A stretch of 23,325 bases of DNA, taken from assembly GCA_910592205.1 (NCBI GenBank), contig CAJVPJ010000502.1, positions 1 through 23,325 on the forward strand, written 5' to 3'. Origin of the DNA: Paraglomus occultum. Its lineage: Eukaryota; Glomeromycota; Glomeromycetes; Paraglomerales; Paraglomeraceae. The notes under the pieces were generated by a model, which was not told the origin of the DNA, did no database searches, and saw only the letters and a list, made by a program, of their open reading frames with translations. Numbering within the stretch: the first letter of the stretch is position 1; the number at the start of each line of letters is the position of its first letter. The position numbers and the translations under genes were made by a program. Below are positions 1 through 9,007 of this stretch, in pieces.

Positions 1-1522
1 CAATTATATAACCGTAGCAAACAGCAGAAATTCTATCAATAACTATTTCGCTTGCTCACAACGCTGTCTCATAATTTACAAAGTAATAGAATTAGAGTCA
101 ATTCTGGTATTTTCCCTCACTCCTCAGTAGTGCTAGTCGTCACAATTACTGTATATTTTTCTGTAATTATTTAATAGTGAGGAATAAATTATCTGATTTA
201 GTTGGTTTATTCTTTGTTTAATTCATACAGTCAGTGCATTTGCATCTTCTATTGGCGTCTTGACTCCTGATCTATAAATACAATCTTGTTCGGAGTAAAT
301 TCTTGAGAAAGTGCAAATTTTATACAAAACAATATTAATATTCATGTATAAACGAGTAATTATTCCAATAGGCAACAATTTATTTGTAATTGTCCGGAGC
401 AAAGCGAAGGACTATTACTGTCTACGCACTATGAAAAATTTCGATCCCAGAAAATTATTTGATGTACAGTTACATGAAGTCGTCGGGCCAGATATTATTG
501 AAAGTTCAGAGATCTTGTTATATTATTACTGACTTTATGTGAACGTCATGACCATAATGACTATATTAATATGTGAACGTAACGATTATATGCGAACATA
601 ATAGATACCAAAGCTCTTATTATTAATTGTGGACAAGATAAAGGCCCTTAGTTCAAGAAATATTAGTTTATTGTCAACTAATTCCTTCCTATTACTGTTA
701 GTCCTCGCTCCAAAGTTCGGATTAACGTTCACGTATAGTCATAGTGTAGAATTTGTCGAAAACGTGACTGCCGCAGATGTATCAAAAACGAAACCAAAAT
801 TTGGGGTGCTTGCAGATCTATCAAAAACGGAACTCCTGGTGTATCAAAACGAAACTTTTCGACTTTGCATGTCATGTGTAATAACAAAAGGTGATTGTAC
901 AGCTAAATTTGTGTTAACAAAAAATTGCACATTGATCAATTACTTCTAGCGATTTTTTTCTTTATTGTTTGCCCATTTTAGTACTTATTTTACTGTAGTA
1001 CAGAATGTGATAATCTTATCTGTATTATAGAAAGACACTTATGGTAATGGATATACGATGTATCGGGTTTAAATTTAAAATGGCAATTTATATTGATTTT
1101 GATATTATCATGGTGTATGTAATTAAAAATGAAATCTGATATATGTTGATAGAGATATATCAACGGGGTATGATATCAAAAAATTGATATATGCAGGGAA
1201 TTTGTATATGAAAATTGCTGTCAATAGAGAGATTGATATTAACAGGGATGGAAATTACTAGAGAAGGTATACTGTAGTGAAATACAATAGTTCAAATTAA
1301 TGTATTAATGTTAGGGATACACTCGATCAGTGGGCTGAATAAACGTAAGCAGCACGATTTGTCGATTTCTTGCTAAAACTGGTTTACGATCAACAAATAT
1401 TTTTTTTAACAATGAAAGAAGTGCGTGCGTCTGTTTAAAAAAACACGTGTGAAAGCATGTACTTCAGGCGCGCCGATTGCAAAAAGCCTTATCGATTGTA
1501 AATGATCGGGCTTCAAAATTAA

Positions 1523-1549
1523 TATTAAGGGTATTAAGGGTATTAAGGG
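1523..1549. repeat. 9-bp tandem repeat, three copies
   Basis: Three perfect head-to-tail copies of TATTAAGGG lie about 125 bp upstream of the mannosyltransferase start codon. It may be a simple microsatellite. A role as an upstream promoter element is possible but not shown by the sequence. Confidence 0.85.
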
Positions 1550-1584
1550 TATGTTTGTAAAACTAATATCTAAGACCCCCATTC

Positions 1585-1627
1585 ATTGGCTGTTGGTTGA
1601 GTTGCATGTGATACAATCTCTCATTGG
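1585..1627 (+). promoter_or_regulatory. Paired inverted CCAAT boxes, promoter of the mannosyltransferase gene
   Basis: ATTGG (CCAAT on the other strand) occurs at 1585-1589 and 1623-1627, that is 85 and 47 bp before the ATG at 1674. CCAAT boxes bound by the HAP/NF-Y complex are common in fungal promoters. The position fits, but binding is inferred. Confidence 0.4.
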
Positions 1628-1673
1628 TTATGCGTTACTTTTTTGCTGACTGCCGGGGTAAGTTTGGCGGCTG

Positions 1674-2702
1674 ATGTTAAGCTTTGCAGTTATGTCTTCT
1701 CGAGCTGCAAAATTCATTCTTGCGTTAGCCTTTATAACAGGTTTAACTGTAGTGTTCTACATAATCTCTGATACGTTTCATACATATAGAGGCCGACAGA
1801 TAGCCCATCTCCACGATTGTCCTATAAATGCAACGCAAGATACATTTTTCCTACATTCGTTCGATTCCACAGCTACATCGGCGAAACCGTCGACTAGCAA
1901 GGCGAATGTTCTCATATTAACACCTTTGAAAGACGTGTCGACTAAACTTCCTCTGTACTTCGAAAAGTTATCACAATTGACATTTCCCAAAGAACACATA
2001 TCACTTGGATTCCTGGTTACAGACACTACTGATGGCACCATAGATGTGCTAATGAAAGAAGTTTCGTCTTTGTTGAACAACGGTACATACCGGAAAATAA
2101 GCGTTTTTGAAAAGAACTTTCAATATTTTCTCCAACACGGAAGCCGACACAAGTTCTCTGAGCAAGTTCGAAGGCGACAGATTCTTGCAAAGTCTCGGAA
2201 CCACCTTTTGTTTAGCGCTCTCACCGATGAAGACTGGGTTCTGTGGTTAGATGTGGACATTGTTACATATCCTAGCACTATGCTTGAAGATATGATTTCG
2301 TACGATAAGGATGTATTAGCTGCGAACGTCTTTACTCATGAGAAAAGCACAAATATAGAGTTTGTGTATGATAGGAACAATTTTATCGAGACTTGGGAAT
2401 CTAGAAAACTTCTTACCACTCTTGATGAAGATCAGATACTCGTAGAAGGGTATGAAGAAATATCTACTCACCGAAACTATCTCGGTGATTTACGCGATAG
2501 TGGGAGTGATCTTGTAGAAATCGATGGGGTGGGTGGAGCTTGCCTTTTGGTTCGGGCGGATGTACATCGGGATGGTGGCATATTCCCTACTATTCCGATC
2601 GCTCATCAAATCGAAACTGAAGGATTTGGCAAGCTTGCGAAGAAGATGGGAAAAGGTGTCTATGGTTTACCAAATTACGTAGTTTACCATGAGGACGTAT
2701 GA
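1674..2702 (+). CDS. Anp1/Mnn9/Van1-family alpha-1,6-mannosyltransferase
   Basis: A single uninterrupted frame encodes 342 residues. The product is a type II Golgi membrane protein: a short cytosolic tail, one hydrophobic anchor at about residues 14-36, a short stem, then the GT-A catalytic domain from about residue 70. Family hallmarks seen are LILTPLKD near residue 80, the metal-binding DxD in WLDVDIV (D193 and D195), IDGVGG near 283-288, IETEGF at 313-318 and the C-terminal YGLPNYVVYHED. Yeast Mnn9, Anp1 and Van1 are subunits of the mannan polymerases that extend the N-glycan outer chain from GDP-mannose in the cis-Golgi. Yeast Mnn9 is about 395 residues, so this copy is a little shorter, mainly at the ends. 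A second ATG at 1692 gives a protein six residues shorter and is equally plausible. Which of the three paralogues it matches best cannot be settled by eye, so no symbol is given. Confidence 0.95.
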   Translation: MLSFAVMSSRAAKFILALAFITGLTVVFYIISDTFHTYRGRQIAHLHDCPINATQDTFFLHSFDSTATSAKPSTSKANVLILTPLKDVSTKLPLYFEKLSQLTFPKEHISLGFLVTDTTDGTIDVLMKEVSSLLNNGTYRKISVFEKNFQYFLQHGSRHKFSEQVRRRQILAKSRNHLLFSALTDEDWVLWLDVDIVTYPSTMLEDMISYDKDVLAANVFTHEKSTNIEFVYDRNNFIETWESRKLLTTLDEDQILVEGYEEISTHRNYLGDLRDSGSDLVEIDGVGGACLLVRADVHRDGGIFPTIPIAHQIETEGFGKLAKKMGKGVYGLPNYVVYHEDV

Positions 2703-2832
2703 GCAGACTTTGATAGAATTTTTCACCTCTGCAGATTTGAAATTGTCAGAGTAAATCTTTCTAGAATTTTTTCAAACTGAAAATGGTTTTCTTTTAATTT
2801 AATATATCACGCCTTTTTACTTTTATAATGAT

Positions 2833-2838
2833 AATAAA
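2833..2838 (+). promoter_or_regulatory. Probable polyadenylation signal AATAAA of the mannosyltransferase gene
   Basis: A canonical AATAAA lies 131 bases after the stop codon in AT-rich sequence. In AT-rich DNA this hexamer is frequent by chance, so only the position supports it. Confidence 0.35.
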
Positions 2839-3702
2839 CTATTTGCGTTCATAGATATACAATTACAAATTCCCAAGATTAAAACCATTGTGTATAGGAG
2901 TTCCTCGTATCTACCATAATATGACACATTTAATCACGTGTTTTATTTAATTTCTTCTACCTGGAAATAAGTAACCGACCTCTCTAACTCACCCAATAAT
3001 AAATATAAAGCGATTAATATTAAGGTGTATAATAACCCTGATCATCTGCAGACTTTCCAAGCATCAAATGTTTTAATATAAAGCCCACACATTTCAAGGA
3101 ACATATGAAATTTGGCAAACGGAACCAAAAGCTCATATAATCGATTAAAATATGGGTTTTTAGAGATTATGTTCGAAACAAGCGACATGTTTTAGATGGT
3201 TTGGAAATTTTGCCGATCGTTACAGATGATTTGCAGGGAATTGCAAGTTTGCTTGCATATACTTCAAATAGTTCAAAATTGTCTAACGAGAATGTATTGC
3301 AAGACTCTACGAATTCCAGTATTTTCAATTAAAGTTTTATTATTATCTACAAAGCTGAGATATGAATATGTTTACGTTGGTGAGACTCAGTATTTGACAC
3401 AACCCAATGGTATCGTTGAAATGGTAGGACTACGTCACGTCTTACTGAGTCATACATTCGTTACAAATTAGCTCACAAGACTTGTATAACAACTACAAAC
3501 TATTTTTTAACGTAACTCGCATGCTAGACGCATGCTGTTGCTTAAGTATGTAAATAAATATCGAACCTTTAGGAATTAATTGTTAAGCGAATTAACATAA
3601 CCCGTTATTGTAAACCCAAATATTTTATCAAAAGTTGGGAAAAAATATATTAGAATTACTATCAACTATTAGTATTAGTTAACATTAATCCGTAAATTTC
3701 CC

Positions 3703-3851
3703 CCAGTATCACCATGAAAATTTTACGTTCACATGATTATTTTTATATCTATAATTTAAGTTTAACAAAAAATTTAGTAAAAATTAAATTTTGCTTCTAT
3801 AATTTCACCCACTGCAGTCATGTGAACGTGAAATTTTCATGGTGATGCGGG
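3703..3851. repeat. 149-bp inverted-repeat element, MITE-like
   Basis: The outer ~36 bases at 3703-3738 are the reverse complement of 3816-3851 with four differences, three of them C/T transitions. Each arm carries the core CACCATGAAAATTT followed by ACGTTCACATGA. About 77 AT-rich bases separate the arms. The structure resembles a miniature inverted-repeat transposable element or a folded non-coding sequence. No coding potential and no clear target-site duplication directly abutting the arms were found. The repeat is directly visible; its class is inferred. Confidence 0.8.
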
Positions 3852-4177
3852 TAGTTAAATCGAAAAATCGGGTCACATGACATTGTAATATAACATAGTT
3901 AAAAAGCTTCTGTATAATGTCTGCCTCTACTACGGCATGCATTTAAGGCGATCAGGCGCTTGAAAAATGCAATACAAGATAAGGAAGAAACATTGCGGTG
4001 TAATGTAAGCAAAATTGTTTTTCAAATGTACGATGCAGCATATTCTAAAGACACTTTTAAAAGAGACACAGGGATAGTATTGAATTAAGCATAACTCCAC
4101 TTTTAACGTTAGTCCCGGCATTGAACATCAGTAAGTATTTAGTATATGTTTCGAAAGTAATAAATCAATTTCAAAAA

Positions 4178-4230
4178 ACTTTCTGCTGAAAAAAAAAACA
4201 GCATATTACTTGAAAAATTCAGCAGAAAGT
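4178..4230. repeat. Perfect 13-bp inverted repeat (hairpin)
   Basis: ACTTTCTGCTGAA at 4178-4190 is the exact reverse complement of 4218-4230, with a 27-base A-rich loop. It lies about 250 bp left of the Tc1-like transposon and outside its ends. Function unknown. Confidence 0.8.
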
Positions 4231-4480
4231 AAGTTAAGTAAAAATGAGCAACAAATTTTTACTGTTAATCAGTATGAAAACGAAATGGAGGAGAAATTTC
4301 TACTGTTAAAACTCAAGTAGACCAACACGCAAAAAATTTAAAACCTCAAAATATAATAAAAGGCGCGGAAATATAAACAAAGCAAGAGAAGCTGAAAAAA
4401 GAGAAAAAATTTCTATATACAATATCTTTGTTATGACCCAAATCGCAATCCGACCAATTCGAAATAAACACATTTATATA

Positions 4481-4513
4481 CAGTGTGTAACAAAAAAAAA
4501 CGGATATATTTTA
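4481..4513 (+). repeat. Left terminal inverted repeat of the 1229-bp Tc1-like element
   Basis: Starts with CAGTGTGTAAC, an A-run, then CGGATAT. It pairs with the right repeat except for one extra A and a two-base indel. Confidence 0.9.
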
Positions 4514-4655
4514 TGTGACGTAAACGCGTCCCACGCGTTTGTTTTCTATCCGATTTGGGAGCTGTAAAATGGAAATAAAAATAATAATCAGGAGTATATT
4601 TGGGGTTGTTTACAACCTGATTCTTAACCCAACCTTTGTTTCATATACAAACACA

Positions 4656-5610
4656 ATGCCCATTTCTAAACAAGAAACACAACGTCATTGCATATTACAT
4701 TTGTTGAATGAGGTATTTGTAATAGCCTAGAAATTTATTGCTGAACAAATATTTCTTTTTCCACTATTTATTACATAAGAAAAAGGAACAGTGGATCACG
4801 CGCGAGACAATGGTCGTCCTAGGAAAACTTCCAAATTAATCGGACAATCAATACGGAGAAATGACTCAATACCACACGGACTTTAGCTCATAAAGTGTCA
4901 AATACGGGTGTTGATGTATCACACATGACAATTTCGAGGCGTTTGAACACTTATGGGTACTCGAAAGCATTGCCTAAACCAACGCTTCTGCTAACCAAAG
5001 CCCATAAGCAAAGATGCGTTGAGTGGGCATGTCAACACCTTAATGGCAATTGGAGGAAAACATTATTTTCCGATAAACCGCGTTCCAATTTTACCGGAAC
5101 ACCATCGAACATTGGTACAAAGGTAAATGGCTGATTCGTTCCATGCCCAAAGATCGTACAAAAATTTTTGCATGGGGTGGATTTTGCGCGGTCGGTAAAA
5201 CAGGTTTATGTTGTTACGAAGGATAATAGATGCCAAATTCTACGTAGACATCCTCCAGAAACACATTCCAAAGTAAATAGGATGCTTGGCGGTAGGTGGA
5301 GACTTCAGTAAGACGATCCAAAACACACAAGTCGTCTTGCTACGGAATTTTGAAAGAAAATAGAAAGAAAATATTCCGGGGGTAATGGACTGGCAATCAA
5401 ATAGTCCTGATTTAAACCGATAGAAAACCTTTCGGGAATTGTTAAAAAAACGTAAAAAGACAAATGCCAAAAAATCTTGGTAAACTGGAGAGTTTTATGG
5501 AAGAGGAGTAGAATAGAATTCCGGAAAGCATGTTAATTAATTTGGTGGAGTCAATAAAACGACGTTGTGAGCTCATTATTGAAAAGAATGGAGAACGAAT
5601 TTTTTATTAA
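4656..5610 (+). pseudogene. Tc1-like transposase, multiply frameshifted
   Basis: Transposase blocks appear in order but in shifting frames: a start-like MPISKQETQ at 4656; a basic GRPRKT block near 4812-4830 (the GRPR AT-hook type motif of Tc1 transposases); the second helix-turn-helix and RNase-H start TISRRL...LFSD within the open stretch 4895-5134; KIFAWGGF near 5160; MDAKFYVDIL after 5223; SPDLN at 5403-5417; and a C-terminal LVESIKRRCEL...NGERIFY ending at 5610. In the usual FSDE and SPDLNPIE motifs the residue after FSD is now K, and the third catalytic acidic residue is replaced: SPDLN is followed by R, a stop and K. With several frameshifts, in-frame stops and lost DDE chemistry, the gene cannot make active enzyme. 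Confidence 0.93.
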
Positions 5611-5677
5611 TAATTATCAAATAAATTTGGTTGTTTTTACCTTTCAAATGACTCATTATTGGCTGAGTAATGGCAAA

Positions 5678-5709
5678 ATAAAAATATCCGTTTTTTTTGT
5701 TACACACTG
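5678..5709 (-). repeat. Right terminal inverted repeat of the 1229-bp Tc1-like element
   Basis: Reads CAGTGTGTAAC, A-run, CGGATAT on the minus strand and is followed by the TA at 5710-5711. Confidence 0.9.
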
Positions 5710-7086
5710 TAGCATCACATAAACAATGTTGATCGCCCTCTCGAGATAGTCTATCTCCTCATCAGTGCCTTACTTCCCATTCCTTTGTGTATCTTTTTTA
5801 TCTTTTCGAACGCTTTTGTTTCCCGAAAATAAATATTAATAAAGTATTCTTAAAAAATCTGCTACTCGGTATTTCTTTTAACACTCCGCACCAAGAAATG
5901 ATAGGATTCCTTGATAAACTAAAAAAATTAAGTTTTGATAATGCTACCTATTCCGGAATCAGTATTTCTCCCTTTGAAATTGAATGTCGCATACTGTGCG
6001 ATATTTAGATAAGGTGTCTATTCGAATTGGGTCAGATTGCAATTGGGTTAGAACATCTTTATTAGCCGTAGTATTAGTTATTACTTCCTTTGTTTTAGCT
6101 AGCTGATGGATAGCAATTTAAATATGAGATAAATTAATAAAATGGTGAATAATAATAAATAATCTTACACAAATAATGAAAAAAAGGATAAGAATTACTG
6201 ACATTAAAAAAATTTATGTCTACAAAAATCAAATTATTGTTACGTTATTTGACTCTGGTTATAATTGTATCAAAACAGTGGAAGGCAAATCAAGGCTTAA
6301 ATATGTGCTCAAGCAGTTCTTTATCAACAAGTAAAACTATAATAATAATAAACATTTTCGTTGATAGGTCGCTTGATCGGTGCGAAGCTTTTACATTAAA
6401 TTTACCTTTTTTATGTTTCTTCTAGTTTTCGTGCTGGTCTTAATATTCGTTTATTGTCTATTGTTTTTCGTTCTTCTTGATAAATTTTATAGGTAAGTTT
6501 TTCTTTACTTAGATATACCGGGATAGTTTTGGTATCATTTATTTTAAAACATAGAGTAATTTTTCTCCCTGAGCTCTCTTTAAAACGCACGTACTTCTAA
6601 TAGTGCTGTAATTCTTTGGTTTCATGAAGTGGATTTGATGTAAATTAATTATGTATGTATGTATGTATTAGTATGTATGTATGTATGTACACTTATACAT
6701 AGGCCCTATATGAAATATATTACTACTAGAATGATAACTTCAAGTTTACTATTTACATTTGGATACTCATTAATACAGATTTAAAATGCAATCAAACTTT
6801 ATCCATGAATTCAAACATGTGCCACTCAAGCAAAAGCCTTCCCAGAAAATTTTGTCATTCTTAGCCACATCAACCATCTTTAATTCACATAGTCAAATGT
6901 TTACTTTGTCTGGTTTTGCTGCAGCATATCCCATATTAATATGTGCTAATACTAATACTAGCACTAAATCAGTCAGAATCAGGTCAGTATTAATTGACAC
7001 AACCAGACTAAGGTATTTTTATACGGTGAATTTTAAAATAGCGATGAATATTAATGTCCTGACCGAAGTTCAGCCCGACTCAAAAT
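5710..7086. other. AT-rich intergenic stretch
   Basis: No gene is recognised. Small frames at 5787-6008 and 6216-6425 look random: low-complexity, I/N/K-rich and without motifs. A (GTAT)n microsatellite lies at 6651-6690. The frame at 6786-7304 becomes transposase-like only after about 7087; its N-terminal part is unrecognised. Confidence 0.65.
6651..6690. repeat. Interrupted (ATGT)n microsatellite
   Basis: Two runs of the tetranucleotide, about four and a half copies each, are separated by one imperfect unit (ATTAGT). Simple sequence repeat with no other implied role. Confidence 0.9.
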
Positions 7087-7488
7087 CGGGCCGTATTGAC
7101 GAAAATGTGAATGCAGAACTCTATACCCGCATTTTTGATAACGAATTTTTTCAGAACCTAAAGTATTATGAGATGGAAGTAAATACGGCTATTTTAAGTT
7201 GCCAACAGGATAGTAACTCTCTCATGCTGCTCAAAAACGGTTTAAAGATAATGGCGTTGAGGTTCTGGACGACCTGCACAATCACCAAACCCAAAGCCCA
7301 TTGAGTATTTATATTTTGCAACACCTTTAAGCCACTTATAAGACTGGCCCTGTTAATATGCATGAGTTAGAGTTGTAGAAAAACGTGTGGAGGTTGAGTA
7401 GAATAAGACTTTACCACAAATTTGTATAGATTTACTAGTACTAGCAAGTATGTCTAGACATGTTGCTGCGGCTTTAAAATATATATAG
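7087..7488 (+). pseudogene. Tc1/mariner-type transposase relic without terminal repeats
   Basis: The C-terminal half of a Tc1-like transposase is readable across at least two frameshifts. GRIDENVNAELYTRI, then FFQNLKYYEME and CQQDSNS correspond to the family's G-MDAELY, L-YYG and FQQDN blocks. The reading then shifts to AAQKRFKDNGVEVLD, equivalent to the W/RFKDNGIEVLDWPAQSPDLN region, but WPA has decayed to DLH. Near the end another frame gives PQICIDLLVLASMSRHVAAAL, cut by a stop at 7486-7488. The upstream part of the open frame (6786-7086) shows no transposase similarity, and no matching terminal repeats were found. The motif spacing and wording differ from the transposon at 4481, so it is a separate, older family. 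Confidence 0.75.
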
Positions 7489-8448
7489 TATTATTTTTTA
7501 ATTCGTTAATACAAAACTCTGATAAAATTTAAAAATTGATAACTCAAAAGTTTTACGCTTTTTTAATAAACATTCTCTAATTTTTGAATTTCCTTGTTGT
7601 TAACGTGTTCAAGATAGGTAAACAATATATTTTCTAATCGGTATTATTACAAAGAGTTCTTTTGCTTATTACAATTACTGCATTAGATTTTTTAGTTAAT
7701 ATTCTAAAAACGTTACAGTTGTATTCCTTTATTAAGCGCCTTCTACATAGTAACAAATCTATGTCTTTATTGAGATAACTAATTTTGTAAATTCCTTCTT
7801 TTAGTCATATCATGTGAACAAAGTATTTAATATTAATAGCAATAGTGATTATGATAGCAGATATTTGTTGGGTTAGTTGTGTCTTCATTAGGAAAAACAA
7901 TGTCTATTACTTAGAAATGAGATTTTGTATCTTTCGTATTAATATGTATAATTAGAATAAGAGTTTAACAAAATAAATTGTAGCTTACATTAACTCTAAA
8001 TATTAATATAGTTTCCAAACGACTAACAGTAAAAAAATGGTAAATGGTCGGTCTTCTATGAGGCGTCTAGAAAGTCTTTAAACATTATAAAGTCAAATTT
8101 CCTTTATTATTTGGATCGAACAAATGACAGCTCACTCAACTCAAAATACTTTATTATTCAAAATTTAAGAACACCATTTTAAAACCACAAATGCTACATG
8201 TGCTTCGAGACATAATTTGGTAACTTATATGAGCAAAAATTTTGAGTCTTTTCTGGTAAAATTGTCTTAAATTATGGCCTTGACAAAATGGAAATGTCAA
8301 AATTTCGCACGACAGAGCAAGAAGAGCGTCTGTGTATTAAAATTCGGTTGCAATAATAACCGCCATAGCGTTTTTAGTTATCCTGGTTAGTTGTCACAAT
8401 TGCAGATATTAACTGAAAAATAAATAAAAGTTTTTTTGTTGTAAACTA
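7489..8448. other. AT-rich intergenic stretch, nothing recognised
   Basis: Roughly 70 percent or more A+T by eye, with stops in all frames. A short open piece at about 8277-8345 (plus) contains a few cysteines but is too short to call. Confidence 0.65.
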
Positions 8449-8471
8449 CAGTGGATAACGAAAAAAACCGC
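8449..8471 (+). repeat. Left terminal inverted repeat of the 559-bp Tc1-like element
   Basis: A 23-bp repeat beginning CAGTG directly after a TA dinucleotide. It differs from the right copy at three positions (6, 7 and 16). Confidence 0.87.
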
Positions 8472-8554
8472 TATCATAAAATATACCATAACTCAATGAT
8501 TATGCAAATTTTAAACAATTCCAATTTTTTCTTAAAGCTTATAATGTAAAGTTT

Positions 8555-8776
8555 TTAATACGAAATTCTATCGCCATTTTTCTGCAAAACAAGCTCACAC
8601 CTCTTTTTCATCGATGAAATTAATTTTTGTACAGTCGTTTCTGGAGTTGCATCCATTCTTCGGTCATAAATTGTTTTATTTTTTAGCATCCATGTTTCAA
8701 CGCTAGTCTTGACAATATACCACATGTTTTTGATGCGATGAGGGATATTGGTCTTTCCTTTAGGGATTGGACGCCA
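8555..8776 (-). pseudogene. C-terminal transposase fragment in the 559-bp element
   Basis: On the minus strand one frame reads W-R-P-I-P near 8776, IKNMWYIVKTSVE, and then LISSMKKRCELVLQ with NGDRISY before a stop at 8555-8557. This matches the tail of Tc1-like transposases (WPA-SPDLNPIENMW, then LVESMKRRCE). The expected SPDLNPIE block is scrambled, and its catalytic acidic residue appears as K in IKNMW. The tail parallels that of the transposase relic at 4656-5610 (SIKRRCEL, NGERIFY). Confidence 0.8.
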
Positions 8777-8984
8777 TTAAGCCAATAATGATAATTGTTG
8801 TCGTTGAACTTCAAGTCTCTCCATGGTTGCAAAGGACAAGGGGGAGAACAACGGGACTAATTACGATAATTATTACTTAAATACGTTTACTAACATGGGG
8901 AGTAATTCAACATAAAGACGCGTTTGTCATCAATAACAACACGCACCCTTGTTTTCTTTACAAAATATGTTCAATTTTCGGAAG

Positions 8985-9007
8985 GCGGTTTCTTTCGTTA
9001 CACACTG
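8985..9007 (-). repeat. Right terminal inverted repeat of the 559-bp Tc1-like element
   Basis: Partner of 8449-8471, followed by TA at 9008-9009. Its first 11 bases equal those of the 1229-bp element's ends. Confidence 0.87.

Larger units (their letters stand above)
1..1673. other. AT-rich intergenic region left of the mannosyltransferase gene
   Basis: No convincing gene is seen. Open frames at about 344-532 and 629-949 are short, lack recognisable domains, and the second begins with GTG rather than ATG. The stretch holds short direct repeats near 537-580 and 773-855, a cluster of GATAT/TTGATAT motifs at about 1090-1240, a 9-bp tandem repeat at 1523-1549, and the promoter of the downstream gene. 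Confidence 0.7.
2703..4480. other. Gene-free AT-rich interval with inverted repeats
   Basis: Only short open frames without domain signals are present (for example 3196-3471 plus and 3930-4121 minus). It contains the 3' untranslated region of the mannosyltransferase, a 149-bp inverted-repeat element at 3703-3851 and a 13-bp hairpin at 4178-4230. Confidence 0.7.
4481..5709 (+). mobile_element. Tc1-like DNA transposon with both ends, 1229 bp
   Basis: The element is bounded by terminal inverted repeats starting CAGTGTGTAACAAAAAAAA and running about 30 bp with small indels. It is flanked by the TA dinucleotides 4479-4480 and 5710-5711, the expected Tc1/mariner target duplication. It encloses one plus-strand transposase relic. 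Overall length and repeat length fit the Tc1 group (typically 1.2-1.6 kb). The coding part is broken, so it can move only if a transposase is supplied in trans. The closely matching ends suggest a moderately recent insertion. Confidence 0.95.
8449..9007 (-). mobile_element. Internally deleted Tc1-like element, 559 bp
   Basis: The left end CAGTGGATAACG (8449-8471) and the right end, read on the minus strand as CAGTGTGTAACG (9007 down to 8985), match over 23 bp with three differences. TA lies on both sides (8447-8448 and 9008-9009). The ends resemble those of the element at 4481 (shared CAGTG-x2-TAAC start and purine run) but continue into AACCGC instead of ACGGATAT, so this is a related subfamily. 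Only the C-terminal part of a minus-strand transposase remains, so most of the gene has been lost. Confidence 0.87.

Noticed and set aside
990-1003. CTGTAGTACAG palindrome as back-to-back Tc1 ends (excision scar)
   Set aside because: Too short, and no longer end sequence is present on either side.
1778-2080. 100-codon minus-strand frame opposite the mannosyltransferase
   Set aside because: It lies wholly inside a strongly conserved plus-strand gene and shows no features of its own.
3676-3858. TAGTTAA at 3676-3682 and 3852-3858 as a target-site duplication of the 149-bp element
   Set aside because: The left copy is 20 bp away from the inverted arm, and the intervening bases do not pair with the right end, so it is probably coincidence.
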